Shown in pieces: positions 45,563-56,331 of a stretch of DNA of 64,000 nucleotides (positions within the stretch are counted from its first letter, which is position 1; the number at the start of each line of letters is the position of its first letter). The notes beneath the pieces were generated by a model. The model was not told the DNA's origin, searched no databases, and worked only from the letters and a program-made list of their open reading frames with translations. Source of the DNA: Phytophthora colocasiae (taxonomy: Eukaryota > Oomycota > Peronosporomycetes > Peronosporales > Peronosporaceae); the NCBI GenBank assembly GCA_018806915.1, contig JAGKQI010000087.1, positions 868,001 through 932,000 of the forward strand. Direction: 5' to 3'. Made by a program: the position numbers and the translations under genes.

Positions 45563-47339
45563 TTCATACACAGTCGCCTTGCACCTATGCTACTACGTTT
45601 GTATCAATTCTAAATTCGCGGAAATCCATATGCGTTGTCTTCGAAGGTTTGCGTTCGGGCTTAAAACCCAAACACGTAAGCACTTGATTAACCGCTTCGC
45701 CGTCAATGTTCCAATCCGATGAGTGTCGAAACAAGACATGATAATGGCTTCAAAAGGAAGCCTGCATATTCGGGATACTTGGCGCCACCGCTTGTTTCGC
45801 CGAAGTAAATGTCGTTGTGCAGCCTCCACGTTGCGTGGTCGCAGTGTGTATTTTTCCAGTGTATCAACAAGATCTCGTGATCTTCTCTCCGGCCTCTGGC
45901 AATATCGCTGTTGCCACAGAGAATACCGCAGAGAATAGAGGCGCAATTCAACTACGACATCGACTAAGACAAAGACAATTCGCAATGTGACACAACGACA
46001 GCGTTATGACCATGGCAACACCTAGACGTGATGAGGTATATTGAGTTACTTCCAAAGAGTCCTACAGACCTAGACTGGTCTAAGGACCGGTACAAGTCCA
46101 ACCTTGGATGGCCGAGCCGTCTAATTTCCGACCGGGGAGATCCAGGACAAACTCTACAACGAAATAGCGACAGCGACTACGACTACGACTACGACGATAC
46201 GGACCTTCGTGCATTCGCCGAAGGCTTAAGATGGCCGGAGGATCTGCTGCGCTGTTACCAAAGCCTCTCGGACGTCTCAGTGTATCAGATGATGACCCGG
46301 CGGCCTTCGGCGTCGCTTGCGTACGCTGTCTGTGTTCGCTGACCTTCAGTGTCAGTACTCGCAATTTGAACGTATGCTCTGTGTCATTATCGTTCGTTTG
46401 GGTATCGAAAGCCCTAGCACTGCGAGAGGTTGGCTCTGGAACCATTTTCGACGTGGTTCCATGAAACCCAACACTGGTATAAATACAGTCCCGGACCTAG
46501 TGGAGCTAGGCGGTTTTTTTTTAAGGACGTAAGCTCGGAGAGCTAGTACTCGGTGGCTGACGCAGGACTTGCGGGTAACATGCTGCTACCAAGCCAGCTT
46601 CCACTTCCACTGGTAAGGATACGTCTAGTGACAAGATGTCGTCCTCGACTCTTAAGATCAAGAGTAGTTCGGTAACCCCAAATACTCAGTTGTGACAGTC
46701 TAGTCTTATATTTCTCCAAGAACACAAAGCCTTACAAAAACATTTGACGCAACTACAACCTCCAGCAGGCTCGCAATCTGCCTCGCTGAGTGACCGGCTA
46801 CATTCTACTCATCATATCCCTGAATCTACCACTGGTTCGCGAGCCGTTGCTGAAAAAAATGAAACGACATTTCCAACACTAGCGCGTTAGATAGATGAAT
46901 GCGCATCCAAAGTCATATTGGGACATTGGGCATCGAAAACCCAACGCTGTTAGCCTAAAACTGCATGCACGTGGCGAACCCTCGTTATCATAGTTGTTTG
47001 GGCCAGCGTGCAGTTTAGTCATTGACCCACAGCACAGCATCAAAACCTTTCACCATCTTTAGCATACACATCCACTTACAAATTTTGTATTCTCGTGAAC
47101 GTCACGAGAATACACAAACCTTGATTCAACGTGGAGAACGCGACTAAAACGCAAGGATGATTACGTCCCCGCTAAAAGTTAATCAACTTCTCTCTTCTTC
47201 TCTGTGGTAGATTCCGGACTATGATTAATATGGTATAAGCTGGTTTAAAAGCAGAAGATCTTCAGCGGCATGTTGTCTTTCTGTACCAGCACTACTAATG
47301 AAATTCATACGACGCACTCTGCAGACTGGACAGGGCGTC
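45563..47339. other. central spacer of foldback element, no recognised gene
   Basis: The 1.8-kb interior between the inverted arms. Longest frames (45985-45593 minus, 46028-46342 plus) lack family motifs. A short direct-inverted pair TTGTATTCTCGTGAACG / CGTCACGAGAATACAC lies near 47085-47115. A transposase is not visible. Confidence 0.45.
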
Positions 47340-48109
47340 CATCGATAAAGTTAAACATCCTCACAACATGAGGCAGCAGTCTTGGCTGCGGTATCATCGA
47401 TAGAGGTCTATGACACTAAAGCCACGCCGAGCCGGACTGGGAGCTTCAACGTGGGTGCCCACGTCCCTGAATGCGCTTTCGTAGCCGGCTGTGAAGTTCT
47501 AGCAACAACTTCAAAACGGTCAATTTTTCCGGGCGGCTTCTGCACGGTCGTGCCACCCGTGAACTACCACTAACTACTGCAACTGCGTTTAATCATCGTC
47601 CCCATGGCGGACTACAGAAAGTGAGTGAAATGCAGACCATCGCTGATAATTGAAATCTCAAGTCGACGTTTCTTCGCAGTTGACATTTTATTGTCAGGAG
47701 TTCATACTATCGCAAGTACAAACGCACTCTTCGCCACGTATAGTAATATCAATAGTATAGTGTGAGTATTATAGTAATCATATGTTGAGGTTGAACTTGA
47801 AGCCAACATGATTCCTACGCGGTCGCAAGGCCCACTATACGTGTTTCCGCGCGCTTTTCCAAGCCAAGCTTTTCCCCGGCGGGTTCGCTCTGACGATTCC
47901 GCCAATAAGAGGCGCTAGCGTAAAAATGACGAGTGCTAATTGGCCAGCAAGTTGAAGCTCTAGCCAACCTCATGTGCGCGATCCTCGCGGTAAGAATCGC
48001 AAAGCGGAGCCTCATTTTCAATTTCACCAAGCCCCCCTCAAGTCCCCCATTACCCAATGTCCTGACGCCCTGCTCGACGTGCACTACACGAAATTGCTGA
48101 CTACGCTGC

Positions 48110-48900
48110 TCGACCTTTGCTGGCTGCTACGCTACTCGACGTTCTACTGGCTGCTACGCTACCCGTTACGCTGCTTGAGCCCTACTGGTCACAATGCTGC
48201 TATAACCTGCTACGCTACTCGAACCTGGTCGCAATGCTGCTATAACCTGCTACGCTGCCCTACCTACTAGGCTGTTCTACCTGGTACGCTGGTCGACGAT
48301 CTGCTACGCTACCCGTTACGTTGCTGGAGCCCTACTGGTCACAATGCTGCTATAACCTGCTACGCTACTCGAACCTGGTCGCAATGCTGCTATAACCTGC
48401 TACGCTGCCCTACCTACTAGGCTGTTCTACCTGGTACGCTGGTCGACGATCTGCTACGCTACCCGTTACGTTGCTGGAGCCCTACTGGTCACAATGCTGC
48501 TATAACCTGCTACGCTACTCGAACCTGGTCGCAATGCTGCTATAACCTGCTACGCTGCCCTACCTACTAGGCTGTTCTACCTGGTACGCTGGTCGACGAT
48601 CTGCTACGCTACCCGTTACGTTGCTGGAGCCCTACTGGTCACAATGCTGCTATAACCTGCTACGCTACTCGAACCTGGTCGCAATGCTGCTATAACCTGC
48701 TACGCTGCCCTACCTACTAGGCTGTTCTACCTGGTACGCTGGTCGACGATCTGCTACGCTACCCGTTACGTTGCTGGAGCCCTACTGGTCACAATGCTGC
48801 TATAACCTGCTACGCTGCCCTACCTACTAGGCTGTTCTACCTGGTACGCTGCTCGACGTTCTGCTACGCAACCCTTACGCTACACCATCACAATGCTGCT
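48110..48900 (-). repeat. 150-bp tandem array in right arm of foldback element
   Basis: The phrase CACAATGCTGCTATAACCTG recurs at about 48189, 48339, 48489, 48639 and 48789, a strict 150-bp period, with a nested partial repeat within each unit. The array is expanded to about 4.5 units here against about two in the left arm. Confidence 0.9.
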
Positions 48901-49073
48901 TTAACCTGCTACGCTGCCCGGCGTTCTGCTGTGTAGTTGCCTAGGGAAAGTTTTGTGGCTGCTGACGGCTTCGATTCCCTGTCAGCTGATCAGCTCGAGG
49001 TGTAGTGCTTACCTTGAGTTTAGTACTACAGTAGTAGTATTTGAGAGGTCAATGATAAGTTGTTCCCGAGCAC

Positions 49074-49640
49074 AAAGAAGACGAAGCTGCGGCTGAAGAT
49101 GTCGGAGATCGCGAGAATTCTCGACCAAGCGAGAACATTCCCGCCCAGAAGCCTGTTACTCCTCGAAAGAGTGCCAACCACCAGGAGGCTGAAGAAGACA
49201 ATGAATTGACACCCAGTAAAAAAGAAGGTTGCACGAGAGGATCCTCACGCTCCTGAGCGAGCATCCTTTTCTCGTACCACCCGACGTGATACATCCAAGT
49301 CTCTCTATCCTCTACTTCCCAAAACGAGGCAGCACGAGGCAACATCGAAGGCTCAAGCTCAGTATCTCCGGTATAAACTCTCACTGAAGAATCACTTACT
49401 GGAACTACGCCAGCGAGAGACCTCTCAGCGACAGCACTTGGAACGTGCGTACAAGTCTGGGGAGCATGTGGCAAACGTCGACAAGATTCGGTTTTGTCGG
49501 TTCGAGCAAGATGTGCGTTTGCACCGCATTGCTATTGGGCTGGAGGCCAAGAACGAAGAAGAGAAGCAGCTACGACAAGCCATGAGCCACCTGCTCGATC
49601 TGGAGAAGGAGAAGCTCAGGGAAGAACACCGCGTGACGGC
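49074..49640 (+). pseudogene. charged coiled-coil protein, frameshifted
   Basis: An acidic/basic stretch (EHKEDEAAAEDVGD) runs to TGA near 49255. A different phase continues it through KLSLKNHLLELRQRETS, RFEQDVRLHRIAIGLE and LLDLEKEKLREEHR, a helical, charged C-terminus. The two parts probably were one gene split by an indel near 49220-49240. No family recognised. Confidence 0.45.
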
Positions 49641-50345
49641 GTCAGTGCTTATTATATATCTCGAGTTTAGTACTACTGTAGTATTGGATAGGTCAATGGT
49701 AAAACATCATCGACATGGTGTTGGAAGGTCCAAAGATAAATCGTAGATGTACAGGCAAAACATTTAGATCGGGCAGTCATTCAATGGCGAGCGTTGAAAG
49801 GATCTACTTTCTTTCGGCACGACAACAAAAATATTTGAATCGATGGCGGATCAACATCGTCACTAAACGCGTCCTTTTAAGCAGATTTTATGCTGTGTTT
49901 ACTTTCGCAAGGTAGGTTTTAGAATTTTATGCTACTTTTTGTGCTTCAAACTGTCAACAACAAGACAACGGTGTCATTCGAGATGGCGACGATACCTGCA
50001 GGGCCGAGGGCGCATCGTCCAAAGGCACAACATAGTGGCGTCCACGACGGCTGGTCAGACCAAGGTTGAGGCATGCGAAGAAGTCGTCCAAGCACAAGTC
50101 GTCATGCACTAAATCTGGCATATAGACGTACCAAGTTGATGTGGTGTGCTCACGCCTATATCTCTACGCGTTAGAGTATAAAGTCTTGTATGCAAATACG
50201 CTATGTGAAGAGTTGACATCGTCATTACTAAACTCAATATAAATACGTCTTTTAATGTCAATGTTGTTCTGCCATTGATGTAAATTAATGTTGTCACAGT
50301 ACATTGCCGTACTTCCGGAGATTGTTGCACTGCGTGTCTCCAACG

Positions 50346-50960
50346 CTATTGAGGAACAACAGTGTAGAAATGTGCTACTTCAGCCACCTCAGGTTCCGCC
50401 GCTTGAAAATCACGGTAAAGGTTGCACAACAACTCATCTGGTAGCGGGTCATCCGCGCGTTGATTTAATTTTTTCGCGTGCTCGAAATCATCGCAAAGAA
50501 AACTCACCACGTAAGTCTTCCCTTCAAGTCCACAATCGCTCCAACACGAATTTGCCATTCTCTCCACGGACTCCCATTCCACTTGAGAAATGTGCGAACT
50601 GTCAACGATCACCACTTCGGCGCTTTGAAGCTCAGCTCTAAATACGCCGTGCATGTTCCTATCACACCACCATGCACCCCATTCATCTTGCTGAGGGGTG
50701 AATATACGCACGATCCGTGCATTGCTCACGGTGTCCTCTGCGAATGCATTTACAAACGCACGTCGAAGCATCTCGGCGAACTTTGTCTTCCCGCTTCCAG
50801 GCAACCCACGTAGCACGACAACACACGACCCATAGGACCATGTTTTGTTGTCAATAAAGTCGTGAACGATGGACAATGCCACGTCCTCCACGCGCCAGCT
50901 CCAATCCATACCTCGGTTGTAGTTGGACCAATGCAGGAAAAATGAAAGTGGCATCCCCAA
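50346..50960 (-). CDS. P-loop NTPase/kinase-like protein, intact
   Basis: A 204-residue open frame with a clear Walker A (VVVLRGLPGSGKTKFAEM) about residues 46-63 and a Walker B-like hydrophobic strand ending in Asp (AEVVIVDSSH) about residues 113-122. The layout (P-loop, then a short kinase-like core with VIVDSSHISQVEWE) resembles the AAA_33/polynucleotide-kinase-like domain of NEDD4-binding-protein-2 relatives, which phosphorylate nucleic acid ends. That family match is by eye. No lesion is seen, unusual for this region. It lies in the right part of the 20.7-kb element. Confidence 0.65.
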   Translation of the reverse strand: MGMPLSFFLHWSNYNRGMDWSWRVEDVALSIVHDFIDNKTWSYGSCVVVLRGLPGSGKTKFAEMLRRAFVNAFAEDTVSNARIVRIFTPQQDEWGAWWCDRNMHGVFRAELQSAEVVIVDSSHISQVEWESVERMANSCWSDCGLEGKTYVVSFLCDDFEHAKKLNQRADDPLPDELLCNLYRDFQAAEPEVAEVAHFYTVVPQ

Positions 50961-51218
50961 TTCTTTCAGACGTAGTCATGTTCTTTCCTTATAGATAATT
51001 CTCGGAGGTCTCTCAAAGTCTCTCAAACGTCTCGGCCAATTCTCAGAAATACCGTTTATCCTACTGTACTAGTTTTGAAGTCAAGTTGTCTTTTATAATT
51101 TAAAATTATACTTATACAGATTTTTGTCACTAGATCGCAGTGGAGTCCAATGGCTTGGATGATTCTACGTCTGTAAGCTCTTCTGTGGCTTCCAATTCTA
51201 GTCTGGAAGACTAAAGAT

Positions 51219-51527
51219 GTGGTGAACAACTTCAACGCTGCTATGAATCGTCACAAGCGCTACGTTGAGCAATTGACGTTGCCTACACTTCACTATTCAC
51301 TCTGGAATTATAAAGACGGATATTTCTTCGGGCCGATGCAGTTTGTGGCTGGATTATTGGCTGGAGTTGTGGTAGGCGTTGCTGTCACTCAGCAAGGGCA
51401 ATTTCACAAGTGGAGCCTCCATCGCTTTTCGGTAAATTGGCAAACTGAATTTGCAGTCGACGAGCACCTGCGGCGGGTACGCCTTGGCATCCCATTCCGT
51501 TGCCGATGGACGAGTACAGCTACCTGA
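51219..51527 (+). CDS. small membrane ORF of uncertain status
   Basis: A 102-codon frame with one strong hydrophobic helix (FVAGLLAGVVVGVAV) and a basic C-terminus. The start codon is uncertain (listed phase opens at GTG); an upstream exon at 51150-51212 is possible. No homologue recognised. Confidence 0.3.
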   Translation: MVNNFNAAMNRHKRYVEQLTLPTLHYSLWNYKDGYFFGPMQFVAGLLAGVVVGVAVTQQGQFHKWSLHRFSVNWQTEFAVDEHLRRVRLGIPFRCRWTSTAT

Positions 51528-52265
51528 TGCACCCTGCGACAGTTGAGGTCACGTGAGATTTAAGACAATAGGTCACGGAAGAATATGTGGAGACGTACGA
51601 TGTACTACGCACGTGTTATGGTTGGCGTTTACCGACTCGAGTATAGTGAACTGATCTCGTGCAATATACTTACCTAGGATAGTAGAAATACATGTAGATT
51701 AATGCTCAACGTTCGTGTCATCTCAAAGTTAAAGGATAAATAAGCAGGTCGTTGTGTTTCGCTTTTTTATATGTTTTTCTCTGCTGCTCCGTCGCTATAG
51801 GTCTATCTCCGACTGCGCTCTACATTCCTCTACGATCTCCAACTCGAGCAAGTACGACCTCGACTCAAAAGCTTAAATTGTGAAGAGAGACGCGCTCGCA
51901 TGCAAGAACCTCGCTGTCAGGTTGCGTTGCTGCTTGAGATCCAGCAACAAAGGTAGCTCTGATGAGCATCTATCTGACTCTTTCCTTGAGAAACTCCAGC
52001 CAGATATCCAACACTAGGGCTTTCAATCGTGCCTTCGATAAAGCCTCCTTATCCGGGTCTTCTCTCAATGAAAGAGCGCTGTGTGCTTTAAGATAGATCT
52101 GCCATATTCTCCACCCCTTGACAGCAAAATTTTCTCGTTACTACTGCACTCCCCACAGGAAACCGGTGCAGCATTAGTTTCTCCACTCCGAGCCAACGTT
52201 TCCTTGTCAACGTTGATGTAGTGGCTTTTTTCGCTCGAGCAGGACGTAAAAGCGTTCGTCCTCTC

Positions 52266-53700
52266 TTATATTCTTTGTCTGTTCGCTCTTGGGCAGAGAC
52301 TACTGTAGAGATGTTCACCGTCGCTCCAGCTTGACACGACAAATAGCGTCGAGGATTGTACCCGACGCTCACTTTCTTGCGCAGACTCAAGTGCTCGTGC
52401 ACCATCATCTCCAGTAGTGTCACCACTAGGTACCGAAACCCGCACTTTTCCGCCGCCAGCAGAACCTACGAAGATTGTGCTCGTATCCAGGTAAAGGTCC
52501 TGGGAAGAAGACAAACTCGTTGCGTTACCGTCGTTCTTTAGCGTCATTCCATCCCCAATGCTGATAAGTCCGCGCGTGCCGTCAAGCGTAATGCCGGCCG
52601 CTGTAGGATCGTCCGCGATGGTGTTGGCCACTGTCACCGTTCCAGCAGGATCGACGAAAAGCAGGGAGTTTCCACCAGCGCTCGTGATGACAGTTCCTGC
52701 TTTTGATACGAGATTCAGGTCGCCCTGCTCCTTCACACCGCCCGAACTGTTCGCAGCTGTGGTCATCATCGTGCCATCATCGAAAACAACCCCCTTTCTG
52801 GCACTCAAATAATCCGCCTCAATCATGGGAGCTGATGTAACACCAAACTGTTAGCAAAGCAATACGCACACAAGAAAATGTCATGTGCACTTACAATCCA
52901 CCCTGTTTGTGAACGTCACAGTGCCATTGGAGAAGAAAGTCACCCCATAAAATGTCTGCTGGTCTCCGGAATCCAATGCACGACGTCCGATTTTCAACTC
53001 TCCATCATCAAATGCGATCATTCCCTCCGAGTAGGCGGTATTTAAGTATCCTGGGCGTCACAACACACAACATTAATTGATGCTGCAAAACAACTCTCCA
53101 CTACGTACGTCTTACCACTCTTCAAGAAGATCTGTGCGTCGTCCTCTGCCACAACTATAAATCTATTATCCACCGTCGTTCCAAAGAGATCGTTCTGATG
53201 CGACTCGAAGAAATCCGTCTGCGTCAAGTAGATCGTAATGCTGCTCATGAGTAAGAAGCTCAGCAGCGTCAATACTCCAATCGCCGTCCAGAACACATCA
53301 TGGTCCTCTCTTTTGCGTCTTCTCAGTGTAATTATCTGCAGAATCCCCCCCCACTAGATCTGTATCGGAAGATGCGAGTATCTGCATCTGAATGGAAGAA
53401 GCCTCTTCTCCTCTTAAACGTCGCAATCTCTGCACACCAATTCCAGCCATGCGTCTGGCCAAATCTCCGTCCTCCTCCCCGTCCAGCATCAAATGGTCTC
53501 CACGTAGATCATCACCTGGTGAATCCATAGGAATAGCTTGTCGTCCACGTCGGTACGAGTGTTCTTCTCCCTCCGTGGACTGCACATCATTTTCCTCGTC
53601 TTCTTCTTCGCTCCGTGACGTCTCAAGTTCTTCATTGCCGTCGTCATAGCGACCTTGAGCGTCTGTTCCATCCAGCGTCAGTGAACGTCGTCCACGGCCT
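52266..53700 (-). pseudogene. single-pass membrane protein with Gly/Thr/Asp-rich repeat ectodomain
   Basis: An acidic N-terminal region (MDSPGDDLRGDHLM; 53585-53298) leads to a transmembrane helix (FWTAIGVLTLLSFLLMSS; about 53293-53235) and an extracellular part spliced over introns 53051-53115 and 52848-52894, both GT-AG and phase-consistent. The ectodomain is rich in short beta-like turns (IAFDDGELKIGRRAL, VTFFSNGTVTFTNR, SAGGNSLLFVDPAGT), resembling tail-fibre or beta-helix repeats. Frame changes occur in the G8 run at 53346-53353. The true start is unresolved. No named family. Confidence 0.5.
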
Positions 53701-54097
53701 TCAAACAGCGCAGGGGCTCAGCCGTATTTTCTTGCGCTTTTCCAGCGAGAAGATGTTCCTCAGCGTGCTCATACTGGGCGCCGCCCAGTGGGCGGGGATA
53801 GATGCCGAGGATAAATTTTTGTAATAGATAGTCTAAAAGTAGAGATTATTTTCGTGATTTTGGGCGGCTACTCCGAATTACGACAAGGTTTTTTCGCCAA
53901 GTCCATTGACAGACCTCACTATTAGAAGCTTATCTCAACTCTGATTGGATACTACTGACCAATAAGCAAAAAGTAAGCGAAAGCAGGTGGTGACACTCCA
54001 GACCGATGGGAACATTGATTTCCCTACCCCCATAGCATACAAATTTCTATATAAAACTTATCCCAGCAAAGCTGGGATAACAGCGGTCGCCGGTGGG

Positions 54098-56331
54098 TTA
54101 AACAGGTCTTATTTTGTGCAGGTCTTGGATTTTCCCTCGGTGGACTTTTTTTCTGAACTCATGAATGGATCTCAGCCAACAGCCCACTTCCGATTTGGAG
54201 ACGCAGTGAGCAAGCAGTCACCCTCTGGAGAGGCGGTCATGGGGAAGTTGAACAGCACCTCCAAGGCACAGAAGCATCGCTCGAAGGCGACAAAGGCTGT
54301 GCTTTCATCTCCGGAAGGACGGACAAAGAGAAGGCTAGAAATGGAACTATGTACAACGTCCTCCTCATCCGCTAGCTCATCTTCGACTACAGTCTCCGAG
54401 CATGAGTCTCTGTCAGCCTCGTGCTTCACGTTCGCTCCCTCGCCGTCGCCACCGACTTCTCCCGTGTCACTAGCGGTTTCTTCGCCTGCATCCACGATAT
54501 CCCCTCCTCCTCCAGAGTCTCCACCGACATCATCCCAGCTATTTGATCCAGAAGTTCACTCCATTCTGCCGTCACCGCACACATCGTGGCAGTGGCCAAC
54601 TCCATCGCACGTGCCCATAGCGACGTCACCTCAACTTGCAATGCAAGCCGCTCCCTCCCCCAGCGTTCCACAACCTCAGCCGACACTTGATATCCCAACG
54701 TTATCTGCTGCATCAGTGGGTGGGGTACATTCAAGCTCTCCTGGCATCACAGTTGAGAGTAGCGAAGCCGTGCGAACAAAGTATCAGGGCGTCATCATGC
54801 TCAACGGTTTCCAGTATACAAAGGCGGGGACATCATCCAAGAAAGTATCCTACAGATGTAGTTTCTATCGTCGGAAGGTGAAATGCAAAGGCCGCGTGGC
54901 CTTCACGATTAAACACATGGCTTTTACAAACTTTCGAGAGCATATATGCCATTTGGGTGTTGTCGTCCCCACGTTCGCAACGTGGAAAAGGAAAATGAAG
55001 GATGCTGTTGTCGACATGGTGCTTCAATACCTGTCCATGGCGGCTGAGCGAGTGTGGGAAAGCATGCGTGACAAGTTCTATTCTTCTGATAACGTTGCTG
55101 TACATGGATTAACCCGTGAACAAGTCCACCAACAAGTGTATCGCACGCGCCGAGAGTACTTTGGTGGTTCCATGCACAGACTGGTAGAAGTCCCTCCTCT
55201 CTCTATGGTACAAGGGACTGCCATGAGCTTTTTCCAGTTTCACCGTGTGTACGCCGATAAGAGTTCCAATGGTACTGGTGTTGAGCGTCTGATAGGTTGG
55301 GGGCATCCCGCACTCATCGACAAGCTGAAATACAAGGGTGTTACGCTGTTTATCGATGGGACTTTCCGTTGTGTTCCACGACCATTTTACCAATGCGTCG
55401 TAATTATGGTGCACGATCAAGCATCTGACTGCTATCTACCTGCGTTCTACGTGCTATGTAGTTCTAAGGAGTCTGACATGTACTGGAATGTCATTGATCA
55501 TGTGATTCAAGCGACGGATCAAAAGCTCGACCCAGCCACCGTCATTTGTGACTTCGAGGCAGGGCTACTCAAGGCCGTTCTCACTCAATTTCCGGATGCC
55601 AGGGTGAGTGGATGCTACTTTCATTTTAAACAAGCTTTGCTGCGGCGCATGAAAAGGGAAAGAATCCCTGCACCTGAAATCAAGATTGCAGTGGCACCTG
55701 GTTGCGTTGATACACTGGCTGTCATCGACAGAGCTAAGGTAGCTACTCAAGGGATCAACTACGTTCGGAAGTTGATTCGCGAACAATGTGAGATCGATGG
55801 GATTCCTTACTCCGAGAACAAGTGGGATGCCTTTTGGATGTATTTTCACAAGCAGTGGGTGCTACGCTACACTCCAGACTTGTGGAACGTGGATGGTCTG
55901 AACAAACAGGTTGTTGCACGAACTAACAATCCACTTGAACGGTTCAATCGAGAACTTAATGGCGCATTCCCTCCTCATCCCAGCCTACCAAGGTTTGTGG
56001 CAGGTATTGAAGTCCTTGCCCGTCGTCATGTGCAAACTCTTCAGGACATTTCAGCCAACCATGCCAGGGCGCCCCATCGCCAAGAGAAGTTCATGTTGCC
56101 TGAGAAGGTAAATCTGCCCAGCGACGAGTAATGAAAGGTCGAACGCCTCATTGCTGGTATCGTAGTGATAGATCAAACTGTATAAGGGGCTCTGTTCTAA
56201 AGGAAACAAGACACTCTCTGGCTAAGTTCAAACGAAATGTTTGTTTTGATCAGGTCTTGCCATTCGGTCTCACAATCGTCGAGATCCAAATCCAAGACCT
56301 GCACCAAATAGGAACCGCAAAAAAGACAACC
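54098..56331 (+). mobile_element. body and right terminus of MULE 1 in effector copy C
   Basis: Inner part of the left TIR (from TTAA 54098), transposase gene, and right TIR ending ...GACAACC at 56331. The shared core GTGCAGGTCTTGGATTT appears at 54116-54132 and, inverted, at 56288-56304. An 8-bp duplication CTGCCGGA at 56332-56339 matches 33383-33390. Without the PiggyBac insertion the MULE would be about 2.2 kb. Confidence 0.85.
54161..56131 (+). CDS. MULE transposase 1
   Basis: Mutator-like transposase, cut-and-paste with 8-11-bp target duplications. Start chosen at ATG 54161: the frame is open further upstream, but that part lies in TIR and PiggyBac sequence. A Ser/Pro-rich N-terminus is followed by a FLYWCH/WRKY-like zinc region (KVSYRCSFYRRKVKCKG, then HICHLG) and the MULE DDE core: LFIDGTFRCVPRPF (Asp about residue 397), VICDFEAGLLKAV (about 462), GCYFHFKQAL, and NPLERFNRELN with the Glu near 590. 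656 codons without a lesion, so this transposase may be functional. Confidence 0.85.
   Translation: MNGSQPTAHFRFGDAVSKQSPSGEAVMGKLNSTSKAQKHRSKATKAVLSSPEGRTKRRLEMELCTTSSSSASSSSTTVSEHESLSASCFTFAPSPSPPTSPVSLAVSSPASTISPPPPESPPTSSQLFDPEVHSILPSPHTSWQWPTPSHVPIATSPQLAMQAAPSPSVPQPQPTLDIPTLSAASVGGVHSSSPGITVESSEAVRTKYQGVIMLNGFQYTKAGTSSKKVSYRCSFYRRKVKCKGRVAFTIKHMAFTNFREHICHLGVVVPTFATWKRKMKDAVVDMVLQYLSMAAERVWESMRDKFYSSDNVAVHGLTREQVHQQVYRTRREYFGGSMHRLVEVPPLSMVQGTAMSFFQFHRVYADKSSNGTGVERLIGWGHPALIDKLKYKGVTLFIDGTFRCVPRPFYQCVVIMVHDQASDCYLPAFYVLCSSKESDMYWNVIDHVIQATDQKLDPATVICDFEAGLLKAVLTQFPDARVSGCYFHFKQALLRRMKRERIPAPEIKIAVAPGCVDTLAVIDRAKVATQGINYVRKLIREQCEIDGIPYSENKWDAFWMYFHKQWVLRYTPDLWNVDGLNKQVVARTNNPLERFNRELNGAFPPHPSLPRFVAGIEVLARRHVQTLQDISANHARAPHRQEKFMLPEKVNLPSDE

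Larger units (their letters stand above)
44040..49055. mobile_element. foldback-type element with long inverted arms
   Basis: Left arm about 44040-45562 and right arm 47340-49055 are inverted copies: 45001-45204 and 47702-47905 encode the same sequence in opposite senses, as do 45332-45520 and 47382-47573. The inner ends meet at the ATCGAT next to 45561 and 47341. Outer ends share TTACCTTGAGTTTAGTA near 44060-44080 (inverted) and 49010-49026. Tandem repeats lie in both arms. This resembles Drosophila FB-type elements in plan. The arms differ in repeat number and by a roughly 270-bp extra piece at 44180-44440. Confidence 0.8.
33404..54097. mobile_element. 20.7-kb PiggyBac-type element with cargo
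   Basis: Both ends read CCCACCGGCGACCG inward from TTAA (33400-33403 and 54098-54101), followed by a hairpin TTATCCCAGC-NNN-GCTGGGATAA. The right copy has three extra bases (CTG) before the hairpin. TTAA duplication and CCC-starting termini are the PiggyBac hallmark. The 20,694-bp interior holds a PiggyBac transposase pseudogene (38769-42427), a foldback element and at least eight other gene-like units. A normal PiggyBac is 2-5 kb. Whether the internal transposase mobilised these ends is inferred from family match only. Confidence 0.78.

Noticed and set aside
48110..48900. CRISPR-like or satellite array.
   Set aside because: The repeats are 150-bp head-to-tail units without unique spacers, mirrored in an inverted arm, in a eukaryotic context. 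It belongs to the foldback element.
53987..54160. N-terminal extension of the MULE 1 transposase from 53987.
   Set aside because: The open frame crosses the PiggyBac terminal hairpin and the MULE TIR, so it is chance read-through. Start placed at 54161.
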